Assembly: GCA_014879675.1 (NCBI GenBank)
Contig: JACSRQ010000055.1
Span: 1-58,699 of the forward strand
Direction: 5' to 3'
Length of the DNA stretch: 58,699 bases
DNA from: Ignavibacteria bacterium
GTDB lineage: Bacteria > Bacteroidota > Ignavibacteria > Tepidaquicellales > OLB5
Made by a program: the position numbers and the translations under genes. Position 1 is the first letter of the stretch. Each line of letters starts with the position of its first letter. Below are positions 9,487 through 19,557 of the stretch, piece after piece. The notes below the pieces were generated by a model, which had not been told where the DNA came from, ran no database searches, and saw only the letters and a list, made by a program, of their open reading frames with translations.

Positions 9487-10962
9487 TTATTCACATTTCG
9501 CAAGAAGCTGGTCGGCTTTATTCAGCAGCCAGCCTTTATGATTAACCATTGGGTACGATAGAAGCTTTTCTTTTGTCTTGAGGAGTATCTCACTTCCTTT
9601 ATTGCCGCTTGTGATTGCGCGGATGTATGATGTAACTGTGTTAATGAAGCGGATATTAACTTCCCTGAAGATCGCCGAAAATTCCTCACGGCTTGTTAAC
9701 ATGTGGCGGAATGAATCGAGTACACTGGCGCATGGATCATAATGCCCCTGCTCGAAATACATTATGGCAAGGTGAGTTTTGACATCCGAGGCGTAAAAAG
9801 GATTTTCGAGATCCACATTGCTAAGCAGCTTTATCGCTGTATCATAATCTTTTTTTACATATGCAATAATTCCCCGTGCGTGGTTGTAAATACTTTCCTT
9901 TGATTCTTTATTAACGAGGTCAATATATTTTTCTATAAATTCCTCAACCCAGTCCAACTGTTTCAGCCTAACGGTCGTGAATATTACATTCCGGAAGTTA
10001 AGCAGGCTGATCACTCCCCCGGTTCTTAATGTTATTGTACCATACTCGAGTTTCATTTTCACTACTTCAAACTCATCCCATATCGCATTTTCGACGCCAT
10101 CGTTGACACGCTGAATTGCTATGTTGTGAAGCGATTCTATTAGTGACGCAAGCTCATAAATGCTGAATCTACCTGCATTATCAATGATGCTCTGCCGGTA
10201 CCGGTGATAGTTCTCTCCGCTGCCAACAAGCATAGCATTGAGCCTGTGGTAATATACTTCTATCATTTCACTGTAAGGATAATTGTTCATCTTCAGGTAT
10301 TCCAGCAGGTGAGCGAAGTCGAGCTTGTCAAGGACTTCCTGAACAAGGTCTGTTTTATGCTGAATGTTGAATGAAGTCATGTTCGCGTTCAGGTCAATCG
10401 CTATCCGGGTAAGCTCGGTTATAAAGAAGTAAATGAGGTAATCGCCGGCTTTCATCACGTTATCAGCGGCATATTTCTGTTTATCGCGCGAAAGCAGGTA
10501 TTGGGTTTTTATGGTTTCCAGCTTGTGCAGGTGGAAAAAAAGCGGGTGTATCATATGGGTTGTATCAAGCAGATCTTTCTCAAGCTTCTTCAGCCTGCTT
10601 TGAAATATGTTATCCAGTCTTTTAGTATTTAGTTCACTCAGTATATCAAGCTCTTTATCGTTGGCGTTCCTGCTGCGGTATTTGTTTATAGCAAGGAACT
10701 CAAGCAATAACTGCAGCAGCTCTGATGAGAGGTTTTTCATTATCTGCTCATTGTAGGGCTTCAACGGAAACAGCTTGTTAAAGAGCAGTTCCTTCTCAAT
10801 TTTTGCCCCATCGAACCCGGGGTATTGTTTCTTCAGCAGCCCAAACAGCCTGATAATATTGCTGTTGGAGTTGAAATATGGCGAGTTAATGAAATTATCC
10901 AGCTCCTTCAATTCACATTCGCTAAGCACACTGATAATTTGAACGGCCTTCGAAGTTTTCAT
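9487..10962 (-). CDS. Helical-repeat hypothetical protein, paralogue A (subfamily I)
   Basis: 491 aa; SPYFN near the N-terminus, 'LDSFRHML' TPR-like region, C-terminal 'WLLNKADQLL'; no signal peptide. Confidence 0.8.
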   Translation of the reverse strand: MKTSKAVQIISVLSECELKELDNFINSPYFNSNSNIIRLFGLLKKQYPGFDGAKIEKELLFNKLFPLKPYNEQIMKNLSSELLQLLLEFLAINKYRSRNANDKELDILSELNTKRLDNIFQSRLKKLEKDLLDTTHMIHPLFFHLHKLETIKTQYLLSRDKQKYAADNVMKAGDYLIYFFITELTRIAIDLNANMTSFNIQHKTDLVQEVLDKLDFAHLLEYLKMNNYPYSEMIEVYYHRLNAMLVGSGENYHRYRQSIIDNAGRFSIYELASLIESLHNIAIQRVNDGVENAIWDEFEVVKMKLEYGTITLRTGGVISLLNFRNVIFTTVRLKQLDWVEEFIEKYIDLVNKESKESIYNHARGIIAYVKKDYDTAIKLLSNVDLENPFYASDVKTHLAIMYFEQGHYDPCASVLDSFRHMLTSREEFSAIFREVNIRFINTVTSYIRAITSGNKGSEILLKTKEKLLSYPMVNHKGWLLNKADQLLAKCE

Positions 10963-11178
10963 TTTTTTATTACTTATTTCTGAAACTTACCTGAATTTTA
11001 CTACAAAATCAACATAAACCCGAGAATTTTACATTATCGAGTTATTACTTTTGGCAATCATTTTCAACTCCTGGAAATTGTATTACTTTATTAACCAATT
11101 TTGTGCGAAAAATCACTAAAATGTAACTTTATTACCAGAAACGTTCTCTAGCGGTTGTTACTTCAGGGATTGATACTC

Positions 11179-11210
11179 TTTGAAATCCCAGCGAGACGCT
11201 TATATCTTTG
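11179..11210 (+). promoter_or_regulatory. Bacteroidota-type promoter
   Basis: TTTG(11179-11182)-N20-TATCTTTG(11203-11210). Confidence 0.65.
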
Positions 11211-11217
11211 TAGCAGA

Positions 11218-11448
11218 ATGAAAGATGGCAAGAGGGAAATGAAAAGGGGAAAAAAAGCAGAGGGTGAGATCGAAGTGAACAGTTTTTATAACTTTGAACT
11301 TGAATTCAAAATGATGGAAAATCAAATGTACAGCTGGCTTATCAGCAGTGCATATCCGCAAATAAACACAAAACCAGAAAGATCTAAAAATAAAAAAAAT
11401 AAAACAATATCAAATAATAATAAATCAAAAGGAGACCAAAAAAAATGA
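11218..11448 (+). CDS. Candidate 76-codon Lys/Asn-rich leader ORF
   Basis: internal ATG of the 11155-11448 ORF, 7 nt after the -7 box; stop overlaps the downstream ATG at 11445. Confidence 0.4.
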   Translation: MKDGKREMKRGKKAEGEIEVNSFYNFELEFKMMENQMYSWLISSAYPQINTKPERSKNKKNKTISNNNKSKGDQKK

Positions 11449-12671
11449 AATCACTTAAATTACTTCTGCTGTGCCTCGCCTTCACCACTTCGGTTTTTTC
11501 GCAGTGGCAGCAGCAAAACACACCGGATAATACAAGTTCGTATTACGATCTTGAAGCAATTAGTCAGCAGACCGTTTATTGCGCCGGCCAGATAGTATTA
11601 AAAACAGTAAACGGCGGTACAACATGGACGCCGCTGACTATTGCGGGCTATTTTCAAATCGTCTTCGGAATTTCATTCTACAGCGCCACTACAGGATGGG
11701 GATGCGGATACGACGGCAAGATATTTAAAACGACAAACGGCGGAACGGCGTGGACAACACAAACTGCAGGTACCGAATCTTTCTGGGATATTCTGTTTGT
11801 AAACGCATCTACCGGGCTTGTATGCGGAGGTTCTGGCAAACTTTATAAATCAACGAACGCAGGCGCAAACTGGATAGCCAAAAACCCGGGAACTTCTCTG
11901 GAATTGAGAAGTATTGCGAATTACAATGCGAGTATTATATGGATAGGCGGAGGTGAATCACAAGATGGAATTATTCTAAAGTCAACCAACAGCGGCGATA
12001 GCTGGCAGACAATGCAAACCTTTGACAGGCCAATTCAAAAAATTCAATTCCTTAATGCCTCGACGGGATTTGCTTCAAGTGACAGCAGGGTATTCAAATC
12101 AACCAACGGCGGCGCTAACTGGGTTGATGTAAACCTTCCTACCTCGGGATATTTTCTGACCTTTTATATGGCGAATGAAAATGTTGGTTACGCCTCCAAT
12201 TGGGATAATACTTACAAAACCCTCGATGGCGGCATGACATGGGGTGAACAAAACACCATTTTGCCGAATGTTTCTATGAAGGATATAGAATTCGCGCCGG
12301 GCAGCACCTCAATTGGATGGATGTGCGGATCAAACGGGGCGATAGTTAGTACAACCAACAGTGGCGGCGGATTCATAGGTATCGAGCCTATCTCCGGAAA
12401 CGTGCCGGAAAAATATTCGCTCAGCCAAAACTATCCGAATCCGTTTAACCCCACAACTAACATTAAGCTTCAAATTCCTGAATCAGGTTTGGTAAAGCTG
12501 GTTGTGTTTGATGTAACAGGCAGGGAAGTTGCTGAGCTTGTGAATGAAACATTAACGGCAGGTGAATACAAAGTTGATTTTAACGCATCGGGTCTTACAA
12601 GCGGTGTATATTTTTACAGACTGACTACAGAAGGTTTTAGTGAAGTTAAAAAAATGATATTAGTTAAATAA
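11445..12671 (+). CDS. YCF48/BNR-like propeller protein with T9SS sorting domain
   Basis: signal peptide; 'FKTTNGGTAW' blades; NYPNPFNPTTNIKLQIPESGLVKLVVFDVTGREVAEL...KKMILVK. Confidence 0.9.
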   Translation: MKSLKLLLLCLAFTTSVFSQWQQQNTPDNTSSYYDLEAISQQTVYCAGQIVLKTVNGGTTWTPLTIAGYFQIVFGISFYSATTGWGCGYDGKIFKTTNGGTAWTTQTAGTESFWDILFVNASTGLVCGGSGKLYKSTNAGANWIAKNPGTSLELRSIANYNASIIWIGGGESQDGIILKSTNSGDSWQTMQTFDRPIQKIQFLNASTGFASSDSRVFKSTNGGANWVDVNLPTSGYFLTFYMANENVGYASNWDNTYKTLDGGMTWGEQNTILPNVSMKDIEFAPGSTSIGWMCGSNGAIVSTTNSGGGFIGIEPISGNVPEKYSLSQNYPNPFNPTTNIKLQIPESGLVKLVVFDVTGREVAELVNETLTAGEYKVDFNASGLTSGVYFYRLTTEGFSEVKKMILVK

Positions 12672-12705
12672 CTGCCTTTATAAAATAAACTGATCATATA
12701 AAAAA

Positions 12706-14343
12706 ATGAAAACAATAAATAAAATGTCTTTAAAAATTGTTACCATTATCATGATGTTCCTCTGTATTTCAACCGGTCTCATATCGCAGCCTGCTCAAAT
12801 GTGGGTAAATTCATACAACGGGATAAATAACACGAATGACCGCGCATTCAGATCTGTTGTGGATGCTGCCGGAAACCTATATGTTCTTGGAACAACATTT
12901 AACGCACAGACAAAAGATGATATTGTACTGATAAAGTATAACCAGGCAGGGGTGCAGCAGTGGGCAAAAATATATGCTGGTGAAGTGGATGCTGACGATA
13001 TGCCTGAAGATATTGTAATTGATGCGCAGGGGAATGTATTTTGCGCAGTTTATAATCAATCATCGGTTGGGCAGAATCCGCACAGGATAATTGTATTAAA
13101 ATACAACCCTTCAGGCACTCTTGTGTGGATATTTGAAAACACCCCGATAGATAACTATAAGATTCCAACATGCCTGACGGTTGCAAATGACGGATATATT
13201 TATGTTGCAGGCAAATTCTTAAACGGTAACCAGATTCAGCCTTATTTTGTAAAAATAAACCCAAACGGCACTCTTAACAACCTGGGCTATCTTCCATTTA
13301 CAGCAGATAATTATAGCTCGTTCTTTGATATTATCGCCGATAATTTCGGGAATGTATATTTAACCGGTTCATATAAGAATAACATTGTTACTTGCAAATT
13401 TAACACTGCATGCGATACTGTGTGGACAAGGTCGTACAAAGGTACAGCAAATGGTATTATCGCAGGTGATAAAATATGTTTTGATGAATCTTTCAATATA
13501 CTTGTGGGCGGTTCGGTTATGAATACCGGGACATCATATGACTTCTGCGTAATAAAATACAATAATTTCGGTGTTCAGCAATGGGTACGCACTTACAACG
13601 GATCCGGAAGCGGGGCGGATATATTAAAAGACATGGTTGTTGGAAGTGATGGCAGCGTGTATTTGACAGGAAGAGTTTATAACGGTGTAGCCGGCAACGA
13701 TATCGCAACATGCAGAATAAACCAGGCAGGTAATCTTTTTTGGACAAACCTTTATAACGGCGCAGGCAATGGCAATGACTGGGCTTCATCAATTGCACTA
13801 GATAATGCCGGAGCTTTATATGTCGGGGGCACTTCAAATGAAGGTTCCAACGGCACAGATTATACCGTGATAAAATATTCAACTCTCCTTGGAAACATGC
13901 ATTGGGCAGCGCATTACAGCCTTTCAACATCAGACACCCTGACCTCAATGGTTCTTGATAATAATTATAATGTATTAATAAGCGGACATCATAAAAGGTT
14001 TTTGAACAGTGACAGGGATTTTGGTATATATAAGCTTGGCAGTACAATAGGCATTCAGCAGATGTCAAATGAGATACCGGCACAATTTGAACTCTATCAA
14101 AACTACCCGAATCCGTTTAACCCCACAACAAACATCAAGCTTCAAATTCCTGAATCAGGTTTGGTGAAGCTGGTTGTGTTTGATGTAACAGGCAGGGAAG
14201 TTGCTGAGCTTGTGAATGAAACACTTGGTGCAGGGGAATATAAGGTCGATTTCAACGCATCGGGCCTCACCAGCGGCGTGTATTTTTACAGGCTTGAAGC
14301 CGAAGGATTTTCTGAAATTAAAAAAATGATATTAGTAAAGTAA
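12706..14343 (+). CDS. SBBP-like beta-propeller protein with T9SS sorting domain
   Basis: 'VLKYNPSGTLVW', 'YVAGKF' repeats; CTD nearly identical to 11445-12671. Confidence 0.88.
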   Translation: MKTINKMSLKIVTIIMMFLCISTGLISQPAQMWVNSYNGINNTNDRAFRSVVDAAGNLYVLGTTFNAQTKDDIVLIKYNQAGVQQWAKIYAGEVDADDMPEDIVIDAQGNVFCAVYNQSSVGQNPHRIIVLKYNPSGTLVWIFENTPIDNYKIPTCLTVANDGYIYVAGKFLNGNQIQPYFVKINPNGTLNNLGYLPFTADNYSSFFDIIADNFGNVYLTGSYKNNIVTCKFNTACDTVWTRSYKGTANGIIAGDKICFDESFNILVGGSVMNTGTSYDFCVIKYNNFGVQQWVRTYNGSGSGADILKDMVVGSDGSVYLTGRVYNGVAGNDIATCRINQAGNLFWTNLYNGAGNGNDWASSIALDNAGALYVGGTSNEGSNGTDYTVIKYSTLLGNMHWAAHYSLSTSDTLTSMVLDNNYNVLISGHHKRFLNSDRDFGIYKLGSTIGIQQMSNEIPAQFELYQNYPNPFNPTTNIKLQIPESGLVKLVVFDVTGREVAELVNETLGAGEYKVDFNASGLTSGVYFYRLEAEGFSEIKKMILVK

Positions 14344-14389
14344 CTGAAGTACAAAATATAAACCATAAAGGAAAAATTTTTAAGAAAGT

Positions 14390-15544
14390 ATGAAACGAAT
14401 AAAAGCGAATAAACTTATCTATTTAGTAACACTGATCTTAGCCGCGTTCTTAACTTCATGCGGCGAAGAGGGAATTAATAACATTCAGTCAAACGATCCG
14501 CAATTTAATATGGATAAGTTTGAAGAGAATCTCAGGGATTCACTTGATGGTGCTACGGTAGGCTATGTTTATGCAATAAATCTAAACGGGCAGCTTAACC
14601 GGTCGGGTGATTCAGGATTTGCAAGGACATCACTTGACGGGCAGATATTGCAGTCAACCACAAAAAGAATGAACATTGCATCAATAACCAAGACCATCAC
14701 AGCAGCCGCAGTATTACAGTTGCTTGAAAGACGCGGACTGACAATTGATTCACTAATAGCGCCATGGCTGCCGGCTGACTGGAATTTAGGAACCGGGGTA
14801 GGCAGTTTGACATTCAAGAGCCTGCTTACTCACCGAACAGGATTCAATTCCGCCAACTCAAACTTTGACGCGACACTTTCGTTTAACGCGTTAAGAGATT
14901 CAGTGGCGACAGGCTGCATAAATCCGCAGACTCATTTGTATCAAAATATGAATTACGCCTTATGCAGGGTAATTGTTCCGGCTTTATGGAAAGGGTTACC
15001 CGGCTCGCCTTCTATTGGAGAGATGAACGCAACATCTGCAAGCTTCTTCTATAGGCTCTACATTCAACAGGAAATTTTCGATAAGATAGGTGTGTTGAAT
15101 GCGGATTGTATAAGCCCGGCGGGTGAACAGCCGACATTGTTCTACACAAACGCCGCAAATACACCCGGCGTTGATTATGGTGACTGGTATATGATATGCG
15201 GCGGCGGCGGTTATTATTTATCAGCAATCGATCTTGCGAACTTTCTGGCAAATATCAGGTACAACAACGATATACTCTCAGCCGTAAACAGGAATATTAT
15301 GAGGGATAATTACATTGGCTGGTCAGAAAACGGAACGCTTAATGGAGCGCATGGCGAGTATTTCAATCACGGCGGTTCAATAAATAATACCGGACCCGCA
15401 GGCGGAAACCAGGGGAATATGCGCGGACTTATCATCCAGTTTCCAAATGATGTTGATCTGGCGTTAATGACTAATTCAGAAATTGGCGCTGATGTAAGCA
15501 TAAGGACAGTTGTATTCAATGCATATGAAAATGCATGGGAATAG
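14390..15544 (+). CDS. Serine hydrolase / class C beta-lactamase-like lipoprotein
   Basis: lipobox LTSC; SITK (SxxK), YQNMNYAL, HGG near the C-terminus. Confidence 0.85.
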   Translation: MKRIKANKLIYLVTLILAAFLTSCGEEGINNIQSNDPQFNMDKFEENLRDSLDGATVGYVYAINLNGQLNRSGDSGFARTSLDGQILQSTTKRMNIASITKTITAAAVLQLLERRGLTIDSLIAPWLPADWNLGTGVGSLTFKSLLTHRTGFNSANSNFDATLSFNALRDSVATGCINPQTHLYQNMNYALCRVIVPALWKGLPGSPSIGEMNATSASFFYRLYIQQEIFDKIGVLNADCISPAGEQPTLFYTNAANTPGVDYGDWYMICGGGGYYLSAIDLANFLANIRYNNDILSAVNRNIMRDNYIGWSENGTLNGAHGEYFNHGGSINNTGPAGGNQGNMRGLIIQFPNDVDLALMTNSEIGADVSIRTVVFNAYENAWE

Positions 15545-15606
15545 TATTTTAGAAGATTAAAAAATTTACCTGTATATAACCCCCAATTGTAAAATAGGTA
15601 AATCGG

Positions 15607-15649
15607 TTGCAGGACTTACTCGCTTGAGAGGTCCTGCAATTGTTTTTTT
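15607..15649 (+). terminator. Rho-independent terminator
   Basis: ttgcaggac...gtcctgcaa hairpin followed by ttgttttttt. Confidence 0.75.
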
Positions 15650-15658
15650 CAGAAAATG

Positions 15659-15732
15659 CTATTTGTTCAGGTAAGCAAGCTCGAAGCTGCCATCGGGGTA
15701 AATAACCGGGTGTTCGGCATCGCGGGAGTATT
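15659..15732 (-). pseudogene. 3' remnant of a transglutaminase-like gene
   Basis: about 90% identical by eye to 20997-21071, the 3' end of the full transglutaminase-like gene; encodes ...IYPDGSFELAYLNK*. Confidence 0.75.
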
Positions 15733-15736
15733 TTGT

Positions 15737-17191
15737 TTAAAGATTCTCGATCATTTCCAGCAGCCACTGCCTGCTGTGCAGATTGGGAGATACGGCATCA
15801 ATTTTATTTTTCACCTCATTCGGGTCTGCCTTCTTTTCACCTGATTTCATCTTCAGCAGCTCGTAATATATTGCCGTAAAGTTCAGGTATAAATTTCTGT
15901 AAGTGTCGTTCATGTTTTTATTTTTATACAGGAATTGTTTATATGAATCAAGCGCAAACCCGGCAGACTGGAAATCGCCTTTTTCATAGTATATCCTTAA
16001 ATAGAATGATTTCATTGAAAGCTTGAACAGGAACTGGCTAAGCTTGGTTTTATTCAGCATCTCAAGCGCCTTATCATATTCTTTCCGTTTATAAAGAATA
16101 ATTGCCCGCGCGAAATTTATGGCTCCTTCCCTGATCTCAGGCTCAAGATCAGCATGGTGCTTTTCTGCAAACTCCTCAGCCCAATTTACCTGGTTAATTT
16201 CAACCGAGTTTATAAAGATGTTCCAAAACTTCAGAAGATGCAGAGTTCCTTCTTCGTAAAGCTTCAGCAGGTTCAGCTCAATTGACTTTCTGTGAATTGT
16301 GTTCAGCTCTGCCCTGAATTTTGCAGAATCTATCTTTATGTTATCGATACAAAAGGTCTCAAGGGTGGTGATGAAGTTATAGTTGGTTGACCTGTTGAAC
16401 AGCGAAATATTATCGAGCAGTAATTTTTTGAACTTCACGTAATCTTCTTCTTTTCCGTTGAGCGAGAGCATTGCCCTGTAATAAAAGATAAGCAGCACGG
16501 AATGCTCTTTTTCCGAGGAAACCTTAAGCTTGTTAAGTATCGAATCCATATCAAGCCCTTCAAAAAGCTTCAGGGTGAATGAATTACTATCCTTCATGCT
16601 ATAGTATCTTTCGTTCACCTTCATATCGATTATGTGGTTAATCAGCTTCGAGATATAATCGTAAGTAAGCAGCTCACCCTGCCTTACAACAACGGGGTAA
16701 ACGCCTTCCTGCCGGTTGTGCGTTATCTCGTTGAGAAAAACCTCGCCTTCAAGCTTGTAAAGATTTTCGAAATATAAAAAATCGAAGGAGTGATCCTTTT
16801 GCACCGCCGCGTATGCAGCCTTAAGATTCTTATCATACTGTGCGTCAAGGTTTCTCGTCCTCAACGCATGCAGGATAGATCTCATTTTCAAATTTTGATC
16901 TTTGAGCAGGCTTTCGGATACGAGAAAATCATAGCAAAGCTGTAAAGCATCGCTCATTAGATTCCTCATTACCTGGTCATTATACACTTCAGAGGAAAAT
17001 ACCTTTGCATAGATCTTTTCTTTTGTGAAATTCCTGTTCTCAAAATCAGGGTGATATTTCTTCACAAGCTCTACCAGCTTCTTCACAGACTTTGATGAAT
17101 TATGATAAGGGGAATTGGCAAAATCAGAGAACTTTTTCATTTCCTCCTTTGATAGAGTTTTGATCACATCTATGAAGTTGGTTTTGAGCAT
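15737..17191 (-). CDS. Helical-repeat hypothetical protein, paralogue B (subfamily I)
   Basis: 484 aa; 'FIDVIKTLSKEEMKKFSDFANSPYHN', 'LDSYKQFL', 'QWLLEMIENL'. Confidence 0.85.
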   Translation of the reverse strand: MLKTNFIDVIKTLSKEEMKKFSDFANSPYHNSSKSVKKLVELVKKYHPDFENRNFTKEKIYAKVFSSEVYNDQVMRNLMSDALQLCYDFLVSESLLKDQNLKMRSILHALRTRNLDAQYDKNLKAAYAAVQKDHSFDFLYFENLYKLEGEVFLNEITHNRQEGVYPVVVRQGELLTYDYISKLINHIIDMKVNERYYSMKDSNSFTLKLFEGLDMDSILNKLKVSSEKEHSVLLIFYYRAMLSLNGKEEDYVKFKKLLLDNISLFNRSTNYNFITTLETFCIDNIKIDSAKFRAELNTIHRKSIELNLLKLYEEGTLHLLKFWNIFINSVEINQVNWAEEFAEKHHADLEPEIREGAINFARAIILYKRKEYDKALEMLNKTKLSQFLFKLSMKSFYLRIYYEKGDFQSAGFALDSYKQFLYKNKNMNDTYRNLYLNFTAIYYELLKMKSGEKKADPNEVKNKIDAVSPNLHSRQWLLEMIENL

Positions 17192-17465
17192 ATCTAGATT
17201 ACAAAAGTAGTTACTTCTTAGTGAATAATATATTGAAAACTATGAGTTTATTGCCTGCTAAGACATTTTACTGTAATAGGCAGCAGGTTACAAGTTAATA
17301 AAACTTTTAATCTAAAAAAAAGTTATTACAAATCAGTTTTTTTTACTCCGGATAATTGCCTAAAGGATGCCGGAATCGAGATAAAAGTGATCTACTGACC
17401 GGTTAATAAGCGGTTATAGTGCAAAATATTGCGCTGATTCAGGTTACACCGGCAAATAGTTCTAA

Positions 17466-17497
17466 TTGAAGAGCATACCGGGCAGATGCTATTTTTG
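17466..17497 (+). promoter_or_regulatory. Bacteroidota-type promoter
   Basis: TTG(17466-17468)-N21-TATTTTTG(17490-17497). Confidence 0.6.
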
Positions 17498-17504
17498 AAG
17501 AGTA

Positions 17505-17735
17505 ATGAAAATCAAAAAAAAGGTTGAGGGCGATGGTAAGAAGCAAAGAGATACAGACCGTGTAAGCACAGAGACCATGATGGATAAACTCTATTATTCA
17601 CATCTTTCAGAGCTGCTGTTTGAGTGCGGAACGAACGGCAAGGACGGAAAAACCAACAGCATGAGCACCAAAAATGATTCAGAAAAAAAGAAGAACAATA
17701 ACAAAACATACATCAATAAATTAAACAAAAAATAA
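17505..17735 (+). CDS. Candidate 76-codon Lys/Asn-rich leader ORF
   Basis: ATG 7 nt after the -7 box; stop 1 nt before the ATG of 17737; same length and position as 11218-11448. Confidence 0.45.
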   Translation: MKIKKKVEGDGKKQRDTDRVSTETMMDKLYYSHLSELLFECGTNGKDGKTNSMSTKNDSEKKKNNNKTYINKLNKK

Positions 17736-17736
17736 T

Positions 17737-19437
17737 ATGAAAGACAAACACTACACAACTTCCTCAGCAGGATCGGGAATTTCATTCACGGCAAAGCTAA
17801 TTTTTATGTTTGCCATTTTCTTCGTTTTCGCGGGTACATTTGTTTATGCCCAGCCATCAGAAATATGGTCCAGAACCTATAACAATCCAAACGGAACAGG
17901 AGATGACTATGGCGACAAATCAATAGTTGATGCCGATGGCAACACCTACATTTCAGCCAGCACCAGAACGGCAAGTACAAGCGATGACATCATGCTGGTT
18001 AAATATAATTCTTCCGGCGCACGTTTATGGACCAAAATCTACAACTACAGCTACAACGGCATAGAGCAGCCCAACGATATTTGTTTTGACGGCAGTGGGA
18101 ATATTTACGTTACGGGGACAAGCACAAGGGGCCCCGGAGGTGTGCATGACGCGATACTTTTAAAATATGATACGAACGGGAATATTCTCTGGGTGAAAAG
18201 AATAAACAGGACGAATTTTGCTGACCGTGAAGCCGAAGGTGTTTCGCTGGTTGCAAGAGACGGAATTTATGTAGGCATGACATTGCAATATAACGGGTAT
18301 ACGGAATGCGGCATAGCAAAGTATGCTTTTACCGGCGACTCACTTTCGTATATATCACTGGGTGTTGCAAACAATTTCTCGTACCGGATGATAAAAATGG
18401 TAAAAGATAATTCGCTCAATATTTATGCGGTTTGCGCAGGTGATCTGATTGCGAATGAAGAGCAGGATTTTATAGTAAGAAAGATAAATACAAACGGCAG
18501 CTTTACGATAGAATGGAGCAAAACATATACCGGCGCTTCGCATATGGATGACAATCCCCGTGATATTGCAGTTGGCCCCGATGGCAACATATTTATCGCA
18601 GGAAGTACAACGGTTTCCAACCAGGGAACCAACTCGCTGCTTCTGAAGTATGGCAGGGATGACGGCTCATTGATATTTCAGAAAACATACAACGACCCTG
18701 TTTCGAACCAGAGTGACTATGCGAGTCATATTTCTTTTGATTTGAGTGCAAATATCATTCTAGGCGGAGCTACAACACCATTGAACACATCTTCAAATCT
18801 GCTGTTAATTAAATACTCTCCGGCCGGTTCACAGTTGTGGGTAAAAACGTATGAACATCCCGGAAACAGGCCCGAGGGAATCCGCGATATGAAATTAGAC
18901 GGTTCTGATAATATATATGTTATCGCCGATATGTTTGACCCGATTGCTCAAACCGTAAGTCTTTTGACAGCTAAGTTCAGCTCAGCGGGTGATTTAGACT
19001 GGAACATAGAAAGACCCGGCCTGAACAGTTCACAGGGATTCAAATCACTCCATATTTTACAGGATGGAAGCCTTATTGTTTCAGGAAACACAGACTCTGC
19101 GGGTATCAGAAAAACATTGCTGATAAAATATGGATCTACCATAGGAATAGAGCCGATCTCCGGCAATCTGCCTGAGAAATATTCCCTTGGTCAAAACTAC
19201 CCGAATCCGTTCAACCCGACAACCAATATTAAGCTGCAAATTCCTGAATCGGGTTTGGTAAAGCTGGTAGTGTTTGATGTAACAGGCAGGCAAGTTGCAG
19301 AGCTTGTGAATGAGACATTGATGGCAGGTGAATACAAGGTCGATTTCAACGCATCGGGTCTTACAAGCGGTGTTTATTTCTACAAGCTAACTTCAGCAGG
19401 ATTCACGGAAACTAAACGTATGGTACTGGTTAAATAA
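17737..19437 (+). CDS. SBBP-like beta-propeller protein with T9SS sorting domain
   Basis: 'LLKYDTNGNILWVKRI' repeats; NYPNPFNPTTNIKLQIPESGLVKLVVFDVTGRQVAEL...KRMVLVK. Confidence 0.88.
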   Translation: MKDKHYTTSSAGSGISFTAKLIFMFAIFFVFAGTFVYAQPSEIWSRTYNNPNGTGDDYGDKSIVDADGNTYISASTRTASTSDDIMLVKYNSSGARLWTKIYNYSYNGIEQPNDICFDGSGNIYVTGTSTRGPGGVHDAILLKYDTNGNILWVKRINRTNFADREAEGVSLVARDGIYVGMTLQYNGYTECGIAKYAFTGDSLSYISLGVANNFSYRMIKMVKDNSLNIYAVCAGDLIANEEQDFIVRKINTNGSFTIEWSKTYTGASHMDDNPRDIAVGPDGNIFIAGSTTVSNQGTNSLLLKYGRDDGSLIFQKTYNDPVSNQSDYASHISFDLSANIILGGATTPLNTSSNLLLIKYSPAGSQLWVKTYEHPGNRPEGIRDMKLDGSDNIYVIADMFDPIAQTVSLLTAKFSSAGDLDWNIERPGLNSSQGFKSLHILQDGSLIVSGNTDSAGIRKTLLIKYGSTIGIEPISGNLPEKYSLGQNYPNPFNPTTNIKLQIPESGLVKLVVFDVTGRQVAELVNETLMAGEYKVDFNASGLTSGVYFYKLTSAGFTETKRMVLVK

Positions 19438-19557
19438 CGGGTTCCGGAATGAACACATGGAACACCAAGCCTCGCGCTGCAGGTATAAATCTGAAGCGGA
19501 AATTAAGGCTTCACAGAAATAGTAAAAATAAATCTAATAAAATTAATAACAAGAATT

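Noticed and set aside
13517-14083. 188-aa minus-strand ORF inside the SBBP gene
   Set aside because: Fully antisense to a well-supported CDS; Cys/His/Arg-rich translation typical of a shadow ORF.
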